From Apus apus (Eukaryota > Chordata > Aves > Apodiformes > Apodidae): 64,000 bases of DNA. Positions 39,605-51,466 of the stretch are shown piece by piece (position 1 is the stretch's first letter; every line of letters starts with the position of its first letter). Where the stretch lies: contig NC_067287.1 of assembly GCF_020740795.1 (NCBI RefSeq), positions 33,163,501-33,227,500 on the forward strand, written 5' to 3'. The position numbers and the translations under genes were made by a program. The notes beneath the pieces were generated by a model. It worked only from the letters and a program-made list of their open reading frames with translations, was not told the DNA's origin and did not search any database.

Positions 39605-39940
39605 TCCATCCAATGTTTACAAATACGTAAAGGGTGAGTGTCAAGAAGATGGAGTTAAGCTTTTTTCAGTGATGACCAGTGATAGGACAAGGAGTAATGG
39701 ATACAAATTGGAGCATAGGAGGTTTAAGGTGAATATCAGAAAAAATTTTTTTACTGTGAGGGTGTCAGAGCACTGGAACAGGCTGCCCAGAGAGGTTGTG
39801 GAGTCTTCTTCACTGGAGACATTCAAAATCCGCCTGGACGCCTTCCTGTGTGATGTGCTCTAGGTGACCCTGCTCTGGCAGGGGGGTTGGACTAAATGAT
39901 CTTTCTAGGTCCCTTCCAACCCGTAGGATTCTATGATTCT
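39605..39940 (+). mobile_element. CR1 LINE, 5'-truncated, best-preserved coding remnant
   Basis: The plus strand carries the last roughly 85 codons of CR1 ORF2 without a stop (39588-39863), with recognisable blocks [46 protein letters not shown] and a terminal [10 protein letters not shown]. The 3' UTR ('tgaccctgctctggcagggggg', 'ctaaatgatctttctaggtc') and terminal GGATTCTATGATTCT follow. It is 5'-truncated, lacks the polymerase and endonuclease and is inactive. The intact frame suggests it is one of the younger copies here. Confidence 0.97.
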
Positions 39941-40737
39941 CTGGTAAGCATGTGTACTGCAGTAACTGTCACAGAGGAGCATCTGGCTGTCTTTATTTGT
40001 CTAATGGCTTCTCATGAGAACACTAAGTTTGTTGAGCTTAGAGATGTCATCTTAGATACTGGATAGCAGCTGAAGACAGCCAACGCTTACTCAGTGTTTC
40101 CCAAACAGCTTTATACCCTCTCTGTGTCTCCTAGAAAGCCTTTTCCTCTCCAGATGAACACCTAGTAGGCTGCAAGCTAGTGAGTTGGTGAGGAAGCAGC
40201 CAGCCCCAGGGGGTGCAGGTCTTTATTACAGTAGTTGTTGGCAATGCTTTCTTTTCTCTGTTACCAGTCAGGTAGGGGTGGGAAACAGGTTTCCTGCTTA
40301 TGTGCTTGGATTGCCTTTCTATGTCTGGTTTAGACATTAAGAGTCAGCAGGTGATAGAACAGAAATGACAACTGGGGCAAGGATGCTGAGAGCCACTCTT
40401 GGCAAGAGGATGCGGCACAGTGTTGAGGTGGAATGAGCAGAAGGAAGCAGGTCTGACACTGCAGCACCAGTGGCTGGGAGATAGATATAGGTTTGGCAGG
40501 TCTGTTGGTAAATGCTTCATTACTAGCTGCTCTGGCTTCCCAGAACTGGCACTGAATGGTGGTGTCCTCAGTTGCCTTCTCCTTCACTTACTCACACCCT
40601 CAAAATAATTTTCTGAAAGACTGTGAATCTCCTGTTGTTGTTCCTTATGCCATGGTTTAAGCATCTCCTGTACCTTGTTTATTTTTTCTCCAGACATGTC
40701 ATAAAGGCAGATTAAACCTGTAAGAAGCTGGCATATT

Positions 40738-40806
40738 AAAAAAAACAAAAACAAAAAAACAAAAAAACAGAAAAACAAAAAACCCCACAAAAACCAAAAA
40801 CAAAAT
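40738..40806 (-). repeat. A/C-rich low-complexity tract, (CAAAA)n-like
   Basis: About 70 bp of A-runs separated by single C residues, the reverse complement of the T/G tracts elsewhere in the window. It has no flanking retroposed gene body that I can see. Confidence 0.85.
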
Positions 40807-41406
40807 AGAAAAGAAGGTGACCTGGGTGCCATTTGTAGGAGCATCTCTAACTAGTGTCCTGTGGTCAAATTATTCATAGAGAAAATAACTCCCTTCTGTT
40901 CATCATTTGTCAGGATAAAGAAAGTACAGGCATACTCACAGCTTTCTGAGAAATCACTAGAAAGTCCAATGGATAGGAAATTCTGCTTCTTTTGTCATCG
41001 TCTGTCTAAACCCAGGTTCCATTCTGGTTCATTCTGTTTCATTTAAATGAGACTTGAAAACAAGTAATACTGTGATAGTATATTTTTAGTTGATAACTTT
41101 GGTACTAATATAATACATTTCAAGGGGTATTGGAAAAGCCCCTGTAAGAAATAAGACTGATTTTGTAAGCTAGTTATACACATGGCCAAGTTATTAAATC
41201 TTCAAAATTATGAACATGTAGCTCAGCATTTATCTTAATGTTAAGCTTTCTCTCAGGTTTTTTAAGGGAAAGTGGAGTGTTTCATTTTTTGCGATAATGA
41301 ACCCTTTAAATGTTTTTATTAGGTAAACCTATCAAGAAATGTTTTTTTTGTATGTTTTTAGAAATCTTAGGTTGATGGTGTATGTGCATACTTATACAAA
41401 AATATG

Positions 41407-41455
41407 TATATAATTCTGGTACAGGAGTGTATATATGTAGTACCAGAATTATGTA
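41407..41455. repeat. Inverted repeat, 16-bp arms, 17-bp spacer
   Basis: TATATAATTCTGGTAC (41407-41422) is matched by the reverse complement of 41440-41455 with one mismatch. The spacer is rich in TA/GTA steps. It may be a cruciform- or hairpin-forming site or a decayed small DNA transposon. No target-site duplication was identified. Confidence 0.9.
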
Positions 41456-44400
41456 CACTACATATGTATAACAATACATTCAGAAATAAAACTCTTCTGA
41501 GAGCAGCAGAAAAAAAAAAAACAACTTTAAAAGGGCACATTTTAAAATGAAAATAGAAACAGTTTTAAAGCATAAATGAAAAGCCACTGGCAGAATAGTG
41601 GCTTATGCTTTCCCCTGAAAGCATAAATTGTCCTCAGGCCTCAACATTTCTAAATAGTCAGCTGATAAAACTCACCCTGACTCCACTCTGAGCAGGAATG
41701 CAAACCTTTAAAATAATGAAGGAATGAAACATATACAACTACACTTGCCTCCTGGTCCCAGATAAAATATTAAGCTCTTAGTGCTGCAAGAGTGACATCT
41801 AGTGACTAAGCCAGCTAGTTTTAGGCTTGATTTGCGTTTGGAAAGAGTGCTCAAGGATGTTAAGTAAACGGCGACTTATTAAATAAGATCTTTAACGAAG
41901 CACTGGACTCATGGAAAGGATAAAAAGCACACGTGAATGTGAAACATGATAAACAGCTAATCTAGGAAAAAATAGATAAATGTTTAATTAATTCATTTCT
42001 CTTCCAGAATTAGACATTTTCTCAGCCAAGTGCGGAATAAATTATTGTAAAACAAGTGCTTTGTCCAGTGATGCAGTTTATTTAACAAGACTTGCAGCAC
42101 TACATATCCTTTTTCATTATTTAAGAGTTAGAACAGAATTCAGTAGGTAATACTTGTATTTTATTTCAAATACAGTCTATTTTCAGGTCTAAATGAGGGG
42201 AAAGTTCTTTCAATTTTTATCAAATTAAAGAAAGGAAAAGACCAAAAAGAATTAAGGAATCTCCCTTGTGTAGCAAGCTTATTGCTCTTTTACCTAAGAA
42301 GTCCCTTATTGTTTTTGTTTAAACCAGTGTGAGATCTATAATGAAATTCAAACCTCATTTAGCTTCTGGCTTTAAAAATGAGTGGCATCTGGTACTGACC
42401 TGACCCCTTAATTCCTTAGTTATAAATTATTTTTTTTTTCTTTTTATTAGAACTGATTATTTCAATCTCTGTGTTATTCTAAATGTTACATGATACTTTC
42501 TGGTTATTGTCAGCATAGTACAGAAGTGGTCTATGTTTGGGCTTTTCGAAAAGGTAGTAATAGGAACTAATTATTTAGGATTTCAGCTGCACAGCATGCT
42601 CCAGGTTGCCAACTTTTTCACTGTTAAGAAAATGATGAATGAAGAAGTAAGTCTATGAGTTATGTAAGCTCATAAGCAGAAAGAAATGCACATAAAAATG
42701 AATTAAAAGAATCAGAAAGGAAGTAAGTACCCAGTTGAAAACAAGAAATATGAAAGTTGGTCACATGTGTCCTTTGGCAAGATGCAACAGTTTGACTAGT
42801 GATATCAGGGAAAAAAACACCAATATAAGTCTTTGTTACAGTTGCATTGCTCTCCCTGTTTGTTTTAAGCAGTTTTCAAATTGCTAGACATAATGCGTAT
42901 TTAAACCCCCTTAATCTGGTATCTACAGAGTGAAGTTATATTCTGCTAGTATGCCAGTAGTAGATTTCTATAGGATAGAAGAAGATAAGGCGTGTTCAAC
43001 TTAAAGAAAAAAATATTTTTTTCAAATAAAAGGTTGACTTTTGGTTTTTTTTAGTCCTGGATTTGATGGAAAGATAAGAATACAAACATTTGCCAGGAAC
43101 AAGCACAGCAGCATCAGCAGAACCCATGTACTTTTGCTGGTAACACAGGTTCAATTTAAAGAGAACCAGTTGCTCAAGACAACTGGGCTGGAAATCAGAA
43201 AGGCAGATGCTGAATGTATTTCTTGCTTCTTCTCAACCTGGTTGGGAAGTTCAGCTGGGAAAACTTTTCAGCCTTTAAGAAACTGCTCTGATAATTAGTT
43301 TCCTCTCGTTCGTATTATTATGCATTACTATCATTCCTTAAAGGTACTTTTATCTTCAGAGTGAGTTACATTTTAGCTCTGACTTTAAGATCAGTGGGGC
43401 AAGCCAGTTATGCTGGTTGTATTTTTCCTGTAACCTTGCTACCTAATTCCTTATAAAGACTCAGCAATACTCATACTTTTTCATCCAATTCAAGCACCAT
43501 GGTGAAGTATTAAGTTATTATTTCGTTTGTTGAAGGCAGGAGACAGGAAGCTTTGAAAATTTTTAAACTAAGGAGTGGAAAAATGAAGTTGCATCACTAG
43601 GGGGCAACAAAGCATCACAAACTTCTATGTTGTCAAGCAATGTCACACCCTCACTAGTATTAGTATTATGACCTGAAGAAGAGTTTGTGTAAGCAAATAC
43701 TTCTGTGTTTTGCCATTTCTGTTACATAGTGAAGCTGCTTCAGGGGTGATAGAACTCAAAAAAATGCAAACACAAAACTTTTAATATAGTTTTGTGCTGC
43801 TTTATCTCTTCTGATACCATAAAACAATAATAAAATTGGATATTTGTACATAATTTTAATTTCTGAACACCATACATTTAGCACTGTAGCAAAGTATAAC
43901 ATATTCTGCTAAAGCCCACCTACTTCTTACAAATAAAAATGCACAGTATAGGGGAAACTGGGTTTTAATGTCACTGTCTTCTCCTCCATTGCTTTCAGTA
44001 TCAGCATGACAACCAACCCAAACTGAGGGCAGACATTCCAGAAGACAGTGACACTTCTCCTGTCCTCGGAAGCTATTAGGTTAGTTATTAACCTATTTCT
44101 TCTGTTTTTCTGATGTCTTGCCAGCAGTAACAATGCTTCCAGAGTAACACCCTGCAGTGGGAATTTAGGCAGTGGAAGTACCATGGCAGGTGATGGAAAG
44201 AGGAGGGTTAAGTATCTGACCTAAAGTCACTGGTGTGACTCAAGAAAGAGCGAGATATTTTTGACCACTGGGCTGTGAAAGCATTTTAAAAATCCTAACA
44301 GTTTATGCCATTAGAATTACTATCCTTGACTACTGTCTGCAGACCAGAAGTCCAGACAGAGCTCCAAGCTAAGGGGTGTTCTGGGATGGCACATTTTCTC

Positions 44401-44579
44401 CTGGTTTTGCTTTTGGAAAAAAGTGGAGTGATTATCAGAAAGAGCTCCACAGTGAGAGCTACTAGTTGAGAACATAGAGCTGAAAGATTTTTCTTAAGAA
44501 CATAAGCCAGTGTGTTTTTTCAAGCAATGTCAGTTTGTTCATCAGGTTTGTAATGATGCTGATCTTTGCCATAAATCTT

Positions 44580-44665
44580 CCTTTTTTGTTTTGGTTTGTT
44601 TTTGTTTTGTTGTGGTTTTTTGTTGGTTTTGTTTGTTTTGTTTCTTGTTTTTTTTGTTGTTGTTC
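44580..44665 (+). repeat. T/G-rich low-complexity tract
   Basis: TTTTG/TTTG-like units over about 85 bp with one or two C interruptions. The minus-strand frame over it reads as a K/N/T-rich artefact. Confidence 0.85.
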
Positions 44666-46499
44666 TCAGGTTATAATCCCTGAGTAAAGCTTTGTGGCTG
44701 TAGTAGAAAATCATGTAAATTCTTTCTGGACTTCCCTTTGGCTCTCAAACCTGAATAATTTCAAAATAGGCCAGCAGAAAACAGTTTGTAAAGCAGGCTG
44801 GAATATTAGGCTTGTACTGCCCCTACTGCATACCACTGTCACCTGTGAACATAAAGCAGAATTTGGTAGCTAGGCTGTTGATGTAAGTACTTGTAAATGG
44901 TCTTTTTTCACAGAGTCAATAATGTGTACAGTTCCTACTACTGCATAAATGGCCAGAGTTGGAGTCTGTGGGTTGACAGAAAAAGTCATGGGAAATGGTC
45001 ATCTTTGAAACTGTAATCTTTGCATCAGCAATTGTAGCACATGCTGTAAATAAATACGGAGAGAGAACATAATGATCATGTCACATACTCAAAGGTCAGA
45101 AATGCTCTCAATAAGGGTTCTTGGGTTCTTCAGAATGGCAACAAAGCTTAATTGCTCTCTAATGGGGAAGCTAGGTTGGTGAGTTTTGTGATTTGCACGT
45201 TTTACTTTCGAGAAGTTTCTAGGATCCCATATGACCTTAGAAAGGTGATTTTCAGTGACTAGGTTTAGAGCTCCCAAATTTAATCTTGTACATAGTTAAA
45301 GTCCCTTCTAAAAAGGAACAAAAAATGTTTTGTAAAATTGTAGGGGCTTTTTCCTCTTTGGTCCTTTAACTACTGACAACTGTCTTAAGCTTTCAGCAGC
45401 TTTCAGGCCAAGCCAGAGGTTAGTGTGCTTGTATGGGACAGGTCATAGCTGAATGGAATTCTTTGCTCTCCCCAAAGGTTCAAAACTGTTTTGTTTCTCT
45501 CTTCAAAGTCTGATTCCAGTTTCAACTGAAGTCTTTTGTAGTTAGAATGCAAAGGAGTTCAGAGACCCTTCTGACAACTAAACTTAGGAGGACTGTGTGT
45601 GAGCACCAGAGAGATGTTAACAGACTAGAAAGCAAAAATATTCGTCTTAAAATGAAATATTGTTTCCTTTCAATTTTTCTTTTGGATATATGTTTTTCAT
45701 GCACATGGTGGTATTTTTCTTACTTATTATTAACTTATTATTTACTAAAGGTTTCATAATCTAACTTATTTCCAAAATAAGTGATTTTGTTCAGTATTCC
45801 CCAAAGTACTTTATACATGATTATCAACTTAACTGACCATAAGAAGATCAATTAATTAAAAAATGGTAGGATCTTCTTGGTTTTCATGTTTGTGTGGACT
45901 ATTACTTTCAGAATTATTTTATTAATTGGCACACCAAATCTGAGTGACTTGAGTGAGATTTTGGAAGAAAATAAGGAATTATGCTAACATCTTAGGCCTC
46001 AAACTTCGAAAGTTCTTTTTTTGCTTGTTCATTAAAAAAAAAAGTAAATCATTAAAAAGAAAAAGAGCCCACTTGAAGTTTTGATCAGGTAAGAGAGATC
46101 AGGAATATATTTGCATGGACTGGTAAATTCAGACCATTCAGAGTCCAGTCTGACCAACAATAAAGCTACTCCTCTGTAAATGCCTTGTAGACTGGTGCAA
46201 GTTGAAAACTATCTCTATTCATCCACATCGATGAATTTTGCTAAGAAAAGCAAAATGAAGAATTACGTAGTTTTTTGGAAATCCTGTTTGGTTTGTTTCT
46301 GTTGTAAATGCAGAGACTGAGATTCCTTTTAATCGTGGTGTCATTTTAGTACATTTGTATTGGGCTGTCTTTATTGTTGCCATCGAAGAGGTTTATAGAG
46401 GGCACTGATATATTCTTAACACGTGTGTCTCCGAAATACGTTTTTCAGACCCTTGGTGTCACACAAATGACAGACTGACCATTTCTGTTTAACTGACTT

Positions 46500-46760
46500 C
46501 TCCCGAGCTGGCTTGCTCCTTGTTTTGTCTGAGCTAGGAGTTGGTAATTAGTTACTATGGTAGGACCCCACCCCAGCATTTAAACGGCCCCTTTGCTTTG
46601 TCAGTGCTTCTTGTCTACTTCAGAAGACTTAAACCATTTGACTCAGTAGTCTCAGCTGACTCCTGACCTTGCCCTGAAAAGTATTCTAGGCATTCTTACG
46701 GTCAGGAGCAACAGACTGGAGATCCAAGAATCTGCCAGGAGCCCTTGTTTCTGTCAGGCA
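46500..46760 (+). promoter_or_regulatory. Possible upstream regulatory region of the plus-strand gene
   Basis: This GC-richer patch lies about 0.65-0.9 kb before the leader exon. It contains CCCCACCCC (46567-46575, a CACCC/KLF-type motif), a consensus AP-1 site TGACTCA (46639-46645) and a nearby TCAGCTGACTC (46652-46662). Such motif mixtures are common in endothelial promoters and enhancers, which would fit TFPI or CALCRL, but motifs this short also occur by chance. Confidence 0.25.
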
Positions 46761-47368
46761 TAGTTGTTAATGTGTTATGTTAACTGACTGAGAAATTTAA
46801 AATATATTTCAGGATGGTGATGAACAGATTAATAAAAATCTTCAATGAAAGTTATGTAATGCACCTGTTTGTCTTTGCTCAGAAATAATTGCATTTAGTT
46901 ACACCTACTGACTGTAAATTCCTGTTCTTCAGCTGTTACTTCTGTCTCTGTTCCTTTTTAATTAATTATCTGGGAAATTCTCATTGTCTATATCCAGGAC
47001 TAGGATTCTGGTCATCTCTGTCTCTTCATCCACAAGGTCTCAATATTTCAAGTAGTCTCCATCCCTGTCTTCAGCCATGGTACTTTTAATGATGCTTAAC
47101 TTGAGTTTGTAAGCATAGTGGTGTGATTTGTAAATAGATGGTATGATCTAGCTGAAGGCAGAATTGCCTTGGTAATACAGCTCTAGACACTGTGATGAAA
47201 GCAGCCTGGATCTAGTGTGAGTAGCATTACGAACAAACAGACAAAAAAAACCCCAAACAAACAACAGCAAACTACAACATATCTGTTAGGCAGTAAAGGC
47301 AGCATTCTGAAGAGTCCTGTCAAAGCCTGCCAGGTACGATGAACAGAATATCCTACAGACTGTCTCTC

Positions 47369-47451
47369 TTTAAAAGTGTATTTCATTTTAGCTAGTGCTG
47401 TTGAAAAACCAGCTGCTGGAAGCTGCAGGCAGATCTGAAAACAGGAAGTGT
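47369..47451 (+). promoter_or_regulatory. Possible core promoter with TATA-like element and ETS site
   Basis: TTTAAAAG at 47369-47376 sits about 30 bp before the GC-richer leader. ACAGGAAGTG, a good ETS-factor site, lies at 47441-47450 inside the leader. Against a promoter, TTTCATTTTAG ending at 47391 could instead be a splice acceptor, making the leader an internal exon. The sequence alone does not decide. Confidence 0.3.
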
Positions 47452-47496
47452 CCCTGCCGCTGCTGCAGACCTCTGATTTCTACCCAGAGTGAACCC

Positions 47497-47562
47497 ATGT
47501 GCTCTCCAAAAAGCAAAGAACAACGACTAGCAGATGAACCCGCAAACAACAGCCGGCTCTAG
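47497..47562 (+). CDS. Upstream ORF 1 in the leader exon (21 codons)
   Basis: The frame starts at the first AUG of the leader, in weak context (C at -3), and encodes MCSPKSKEQRLADEPANNSR followed by L and a stop. It would lie upstream of the main start on the spliced mRNA. uORFs usually lower translation of the main frame. In human TFPI, alternative splicing in the 5' UTR is known to control translation, so uORFs here are plausible regulators, but no function is shown by sequence. Confidence 0.3.
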   Translation: MCSPKSKEQRLADEPANNSRL

Positions 47563-47623
47563 GAAGATCAGCTTGCAATCCTGCCTTTGTAGCTTTACAC
47601 CACACCCCTTCAACGTGAATTAG
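47534..47623 (+). CDS. Upstream ORF 2, overlapping uORF 1 in another frame (29 codons)
   Basis: The second and last AUG in the leader also has a weak context (C at -3). The frame encodes a short peptide beginning MNPQTTAGSRKIS, and its stop lies 71 nt before the donor site. It overlaps uORF 1 by 29 nt in a different frame, so ribosomes would translate one or the other before any reinitiation at the main start. Confidence 0.3.
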   Translation: MNPQTTAGSRKISLQSCLCSFTPHPFNVN

Positions 47624-50600
47624 TAGGGGAGGATCCTACTCAGCACTGATTCAAGGAATTCTGTCTTTCTTCAAGAGCTGTTGCTAGGATTTTGGTGAGT
47701 ACTTTTAACAGACTTCCAGTTCTACATGATATTTTTAAATTTTATTATTTTTTTTAGCTGGCAGAAAGGAGTATAAATTATATTTTCTTTAGGATGTGGT
47801 AGATGCAGGAATCAGATATTTAGATTCAAAGCCCAGCAATTAGTGCCGCAAAAAGGGAGCCTTTTTTTCTCTGTCAATTTGAAACAGGAGGGCAATTAAT
47901 GTACGTTTACAGTTACTGATAGAACTATTTTTGGGTTTTCAGAATGTCAGACTAAGTTATTTTGAGCCTCAAGACCGTTCTTTGAAAGAAAGCCATTCTA
48001 AAGGTGAATATGTTAATTCTGAACAATAGGTGGAGTTTGAAAGAAAAGCTCGTGTTTTTAAATCAATTTCTCACGACAGTAGTTCCAAGGCACGCTTGGT
48101 TCAAGCAGAGTGGTCTGCCAGGCTATTGCAAATCCTCCTAAGGCATGCAACATTTGAAGCAATATTTCGGGAAGCACAAGAACATGTTAGGAGAATCATA
48201 TTAAGCGGTTGCTAGTATGAGACAATTGAACTCACCGTGCATATTAAAATGCTCAAGAAACTAAAAACACTTTAAAAATGAGGAGAGTTGTGAATGAGAC
48301 TTGATGCCAATGTAAAAACCAAATAGAACCTGCCTTCTCACAAAACCCCAGAATATTATTGATGATTTTTGTAATATTTCACTTGAAGGAACTGACCTAA
48401 ACTTCTCTTTCAGTAACTCTGTAATGAAAAAAAAATGATACTAACCTGTAAGTCAGTATTAAAAAAAAAAAGTTAGCTAAAAGTTGAATTAATATGTTTT
48501 ACAATACCTAAATACGGTTTAACTGAGGAAGAGGCACGTAACAATGGGAAGAGGGATAACAATAGCAATTTGGATGGGGGAGTATGTGAAAAGTCAATGT
48601 GACTCAGTACTCTAGAAATTAGTCATCAAAGTACTTGATGGAAAACACATAAAGATACAAACCTTCCTTCCGGAATGTCTTATGGACAGACGCAAAGACA
48701 GGAAGTCCAGCTGTCAGTATAGATAGGGACAGCGAAGGCATGCTTTAGGAATTGCTGGGTGCCTACTTGGGAAAAATTGTCTGCTTTTTCCCTTTGTAAT
48801 CTTCTGCTTATTCTTTAATTCTACTAGGAGAGAATTTGTGAAGGCAGCAAGAATTTATATCCACAGTAAATTAATTTGCACACAATTAGAGCAATATTGA
48901 GGGGATAAAGATGGTTAAAACACATTCTCGGCTGGCCTTTTCTCCTGTCAAATATGTTCCACTTGAAAGGGTTCATTAAAAAGTAACCATGTGGACAATT
49001 GCTCGTTAAATCCATTTCTTTGAAGTTTTTATAGCTTGTGTGCTGGAGAATCTCCAAGTGTGCTTTAAATTGACTTACAGTTACCTTTATGTGTACTCTG
49101 CATTGCACAGTTTCCAATCTGCATATTTAAAACTTGTCAGCTGCCTGATGTGGTTATATGACCTTAAAAGTGCATTTAGCCTTTTTGTGCAGTGCCCACA
49201 TTTACTGATATTACTAATGAAATCTCAATTGTTACTCATCTAGTTAATAATCTAAATGCAGAATAACGCAAAATTTTATGCTCTTCTTGACTCAGGACAG
49301 ATAGAACAATTAATGGCATTGAATTTATCCTTAATCTCAGGCGGAGTTAATTTTGAGAGTCTAATGGTAAAAACTTAAAAATTGGTGGTAACTATTTCAG
49401 AGTTCAGTGTCACATCTAGAGGGCAATGAGAGAGAGTGTATGAAAAGGAGGCAGAGCTTCTGTCAGAGATGTGCTGTGTCTGGGAAACAAAGCAAAGGTG
49501 TAAAAGAACAGGATTCCTATCAGGCTTTCAAATAACATATACAGAGCCTTTAGTGAGTTTGAAATCTCACCTCCAGCTAGGCCAGATACCCAGCTGGAGA
49601 AGGAGAATTACTGGATTTCCAGATCTAGCTTCAAGGACTGTTTATATGTTTCTCTGATAACCATTCCATAAACAGGAGCCAATACTAGCACTCAAGTTGT
49701 CTTTTCTCCAGCATAGGGGCACTGATATCCTTTGTGCAATTCTTCTGACTCTGTGCGTCTTTAATTACTTTTGGGGTAGGGAACACAGATTGCTCTCGTT
49801 GGTCTATCAATGGGATTAGGATTGTTTCTGGAAACATAAATATTAAATCTCTGGAGAAAAAAAAAAGCATCGACACTGTCTTTCACATTCTGGAAAGCTC
49901 CATTAGCACCTATGTTTACTTTATAAGATGATTCTGTCAAAAATATCTCCTGCATTTTAAAATACAGTGGTGGCTGCTTGAAGTGCTCTGTTAAGGTTTT
50001 GCTGGTGTAGATTCAATATGTTTTGAGAATGTCTGCCAGAGGGAATCAGAGAATGTGTACAGGAACAAGAAATGTTTTAATAAAAAAACATCAGTAGAGT
50101 TTAGGATCCTCAAGAATTATGTGACTCTCGTATGTCACAATTTCAGCACAAACTGTTAAAAATCTGTCTAATTCCACTACTTGTTGTTGCTCTTTGTTTA
50201 GGCTAAATTTCAAACAGTCATATTTTCTGTCTAAGACTGTAGTTCATAAAGAATTCAAAACGGGATAGGTGATTTGATAAGGATTGAGGATGGAGTCTTC
50301 ATGTCTAAGCTTATTTTCACACGGAAACCAGGGACAAAGTACCTACTTCTGTATGTTTCTCTTGTTAAACTTTTTGCTTTACAATAGGCACAGAGTGCCC
50401 CTGGGGACAACATGAAGCAAAACCATATGGGAAGTTGTACAATTCCTTTCCACTCGTAGTTATTTTACAGCAAAATAGACTTATTTTTAGTCCTTTTTAT
50501 TTTCTCTCATAACTCTTTTTATCAGTTTTCTTAATTATTTCCTGTTGCTGTTAATACAGCTGTTCATTTTTCATCTTTAGTGTCATTGCTACCTTCCTGA

Positions 50601-51310
50601 CTTCTGTCATTCATAACTGAGTATACTTCTGAAGTTAACTGGCTAGTTTGGTTTCCTGTTTTGTGAAAAAAATAAGACTAGCCATTTGGACAGGTGGACC
50701 CAGGGTGTGATCTGGACACAAGAAAATTCAACCATCTTCCAGAAAACAGAGCATCCCAAAATAACTGATTTTAAAGCAGTTATATTGAAAAGAGCAATTG
50801 CAGCAAGTAAAATAGAAATGCAAGTACTATATGGAGGAAATACTTAGTACAGTTTTTATGAATTCACAGAAAGGTGCTAGAGTGTATTAGCATTTTCTGT
50901 GAACATTTTCTGATTTGGCTGAGAAGCAATCTTATTGCTCTTTGTTTTCACAGTCTTCAACATCAGGAAGTTCAGGAGAATGCCTTCTGCTTTCACAGAT
51001 ATGGTAATGTAGAAAAAGATGAGGATAAAGTTTTTGGTGCTCTGAGACTCTATAGAAGATGAAGGGAATATGCCCCTTGTTTTTTCTATTATGTTGTTTT
51101 TGTAAGTGTGTGCAGGGTGTTGATGAGGTTACAAGAAGCTAATAGATACTGTCAAAAGCAGTCACAAGAGGCATCACTGTAGCAGGTAGTTTACTTCTAT
51201 TGCTGCCTGGTTTAGTTTCAGTAACTGGACTGCTTCACTTCAGTGAAATGAAGTAGTTGTGTTTCTGTAGGGTGTACCATGTGAAATTACATGCAACTGA
51301 CTTGCGAACA

Positions 51311-51466
51311 AATCATAGAATTGTCGAACTATTCAGGTTGGAATAGACCCTTGGGATCACCGAGTCCAACCATCACCCCTACTCTACAGAGTTCTCCCCT
51401 AAACCATATCCACCAATACCACATCCAAACAACCCTTAAAGACATCCAGGGATGGTGACTCAACCA
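51311..51466 (-). mobile_element. CR1 LINE 3'-end fragment
   Basis: The plus strand starts with AATCATAGAATTGTCGAACT, a variant antisense CR1 terminus. It is followed by the antisense 3' UTR blocks 'ggttggaatagaccc', 'gagtccaaccatc' and 'gacatccagggatgg'. The copy is short, 5'-truncated and fairly well preserved, from a different subfamily than the 31.7 and 39.6 kb copies. It lies antisense in the putative intron. Confidence 0.93.

Larger units (their letters stand above)
39941..46499. other. Non-coding stretch, no gene seen
   Basis: AT-rich sequence containing two low-complexity tracts (40738-40806 and 44580-44665) and one inverted repeat (41407-41455), each annotated separately. Open frames in the tracts are artefacts of low complexity. 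No exon was recognised. Confidence 0.5.
47391..47694 (+). other. Candidate 5' UTR (leader) exon
   Basis: A roughly 300-bp, GC-richer interval ends in a strong donor (TTTTG|GTGAGT at 47694/47695). It has no long frame, but it contains exactly two AUGs, both starting short upstream ORFs (47497-47562 and 47534-47623). Joined to the next candidate exon at 58449, the leader would run straight into the signal-peptide start codon. The 5' edge is uncertain: either transcription starts near 47400 after the TATA-like element, or the exon begins at an acceptor around 47391. I infer it belongs to the same plus-strand gene as 58449-58568 because both point the same way and nothing gene-like lies between them. 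Confidence 0.45.

Noticed and set aside
50960..51005. Exon-like interval after TTTGTTTTCACAG in the large putative intron
   Set aside because: The acceptor is good but the donor (ATATG|GTAATG) is ordinary, and there is no meaningful frame. It needs transcript data.
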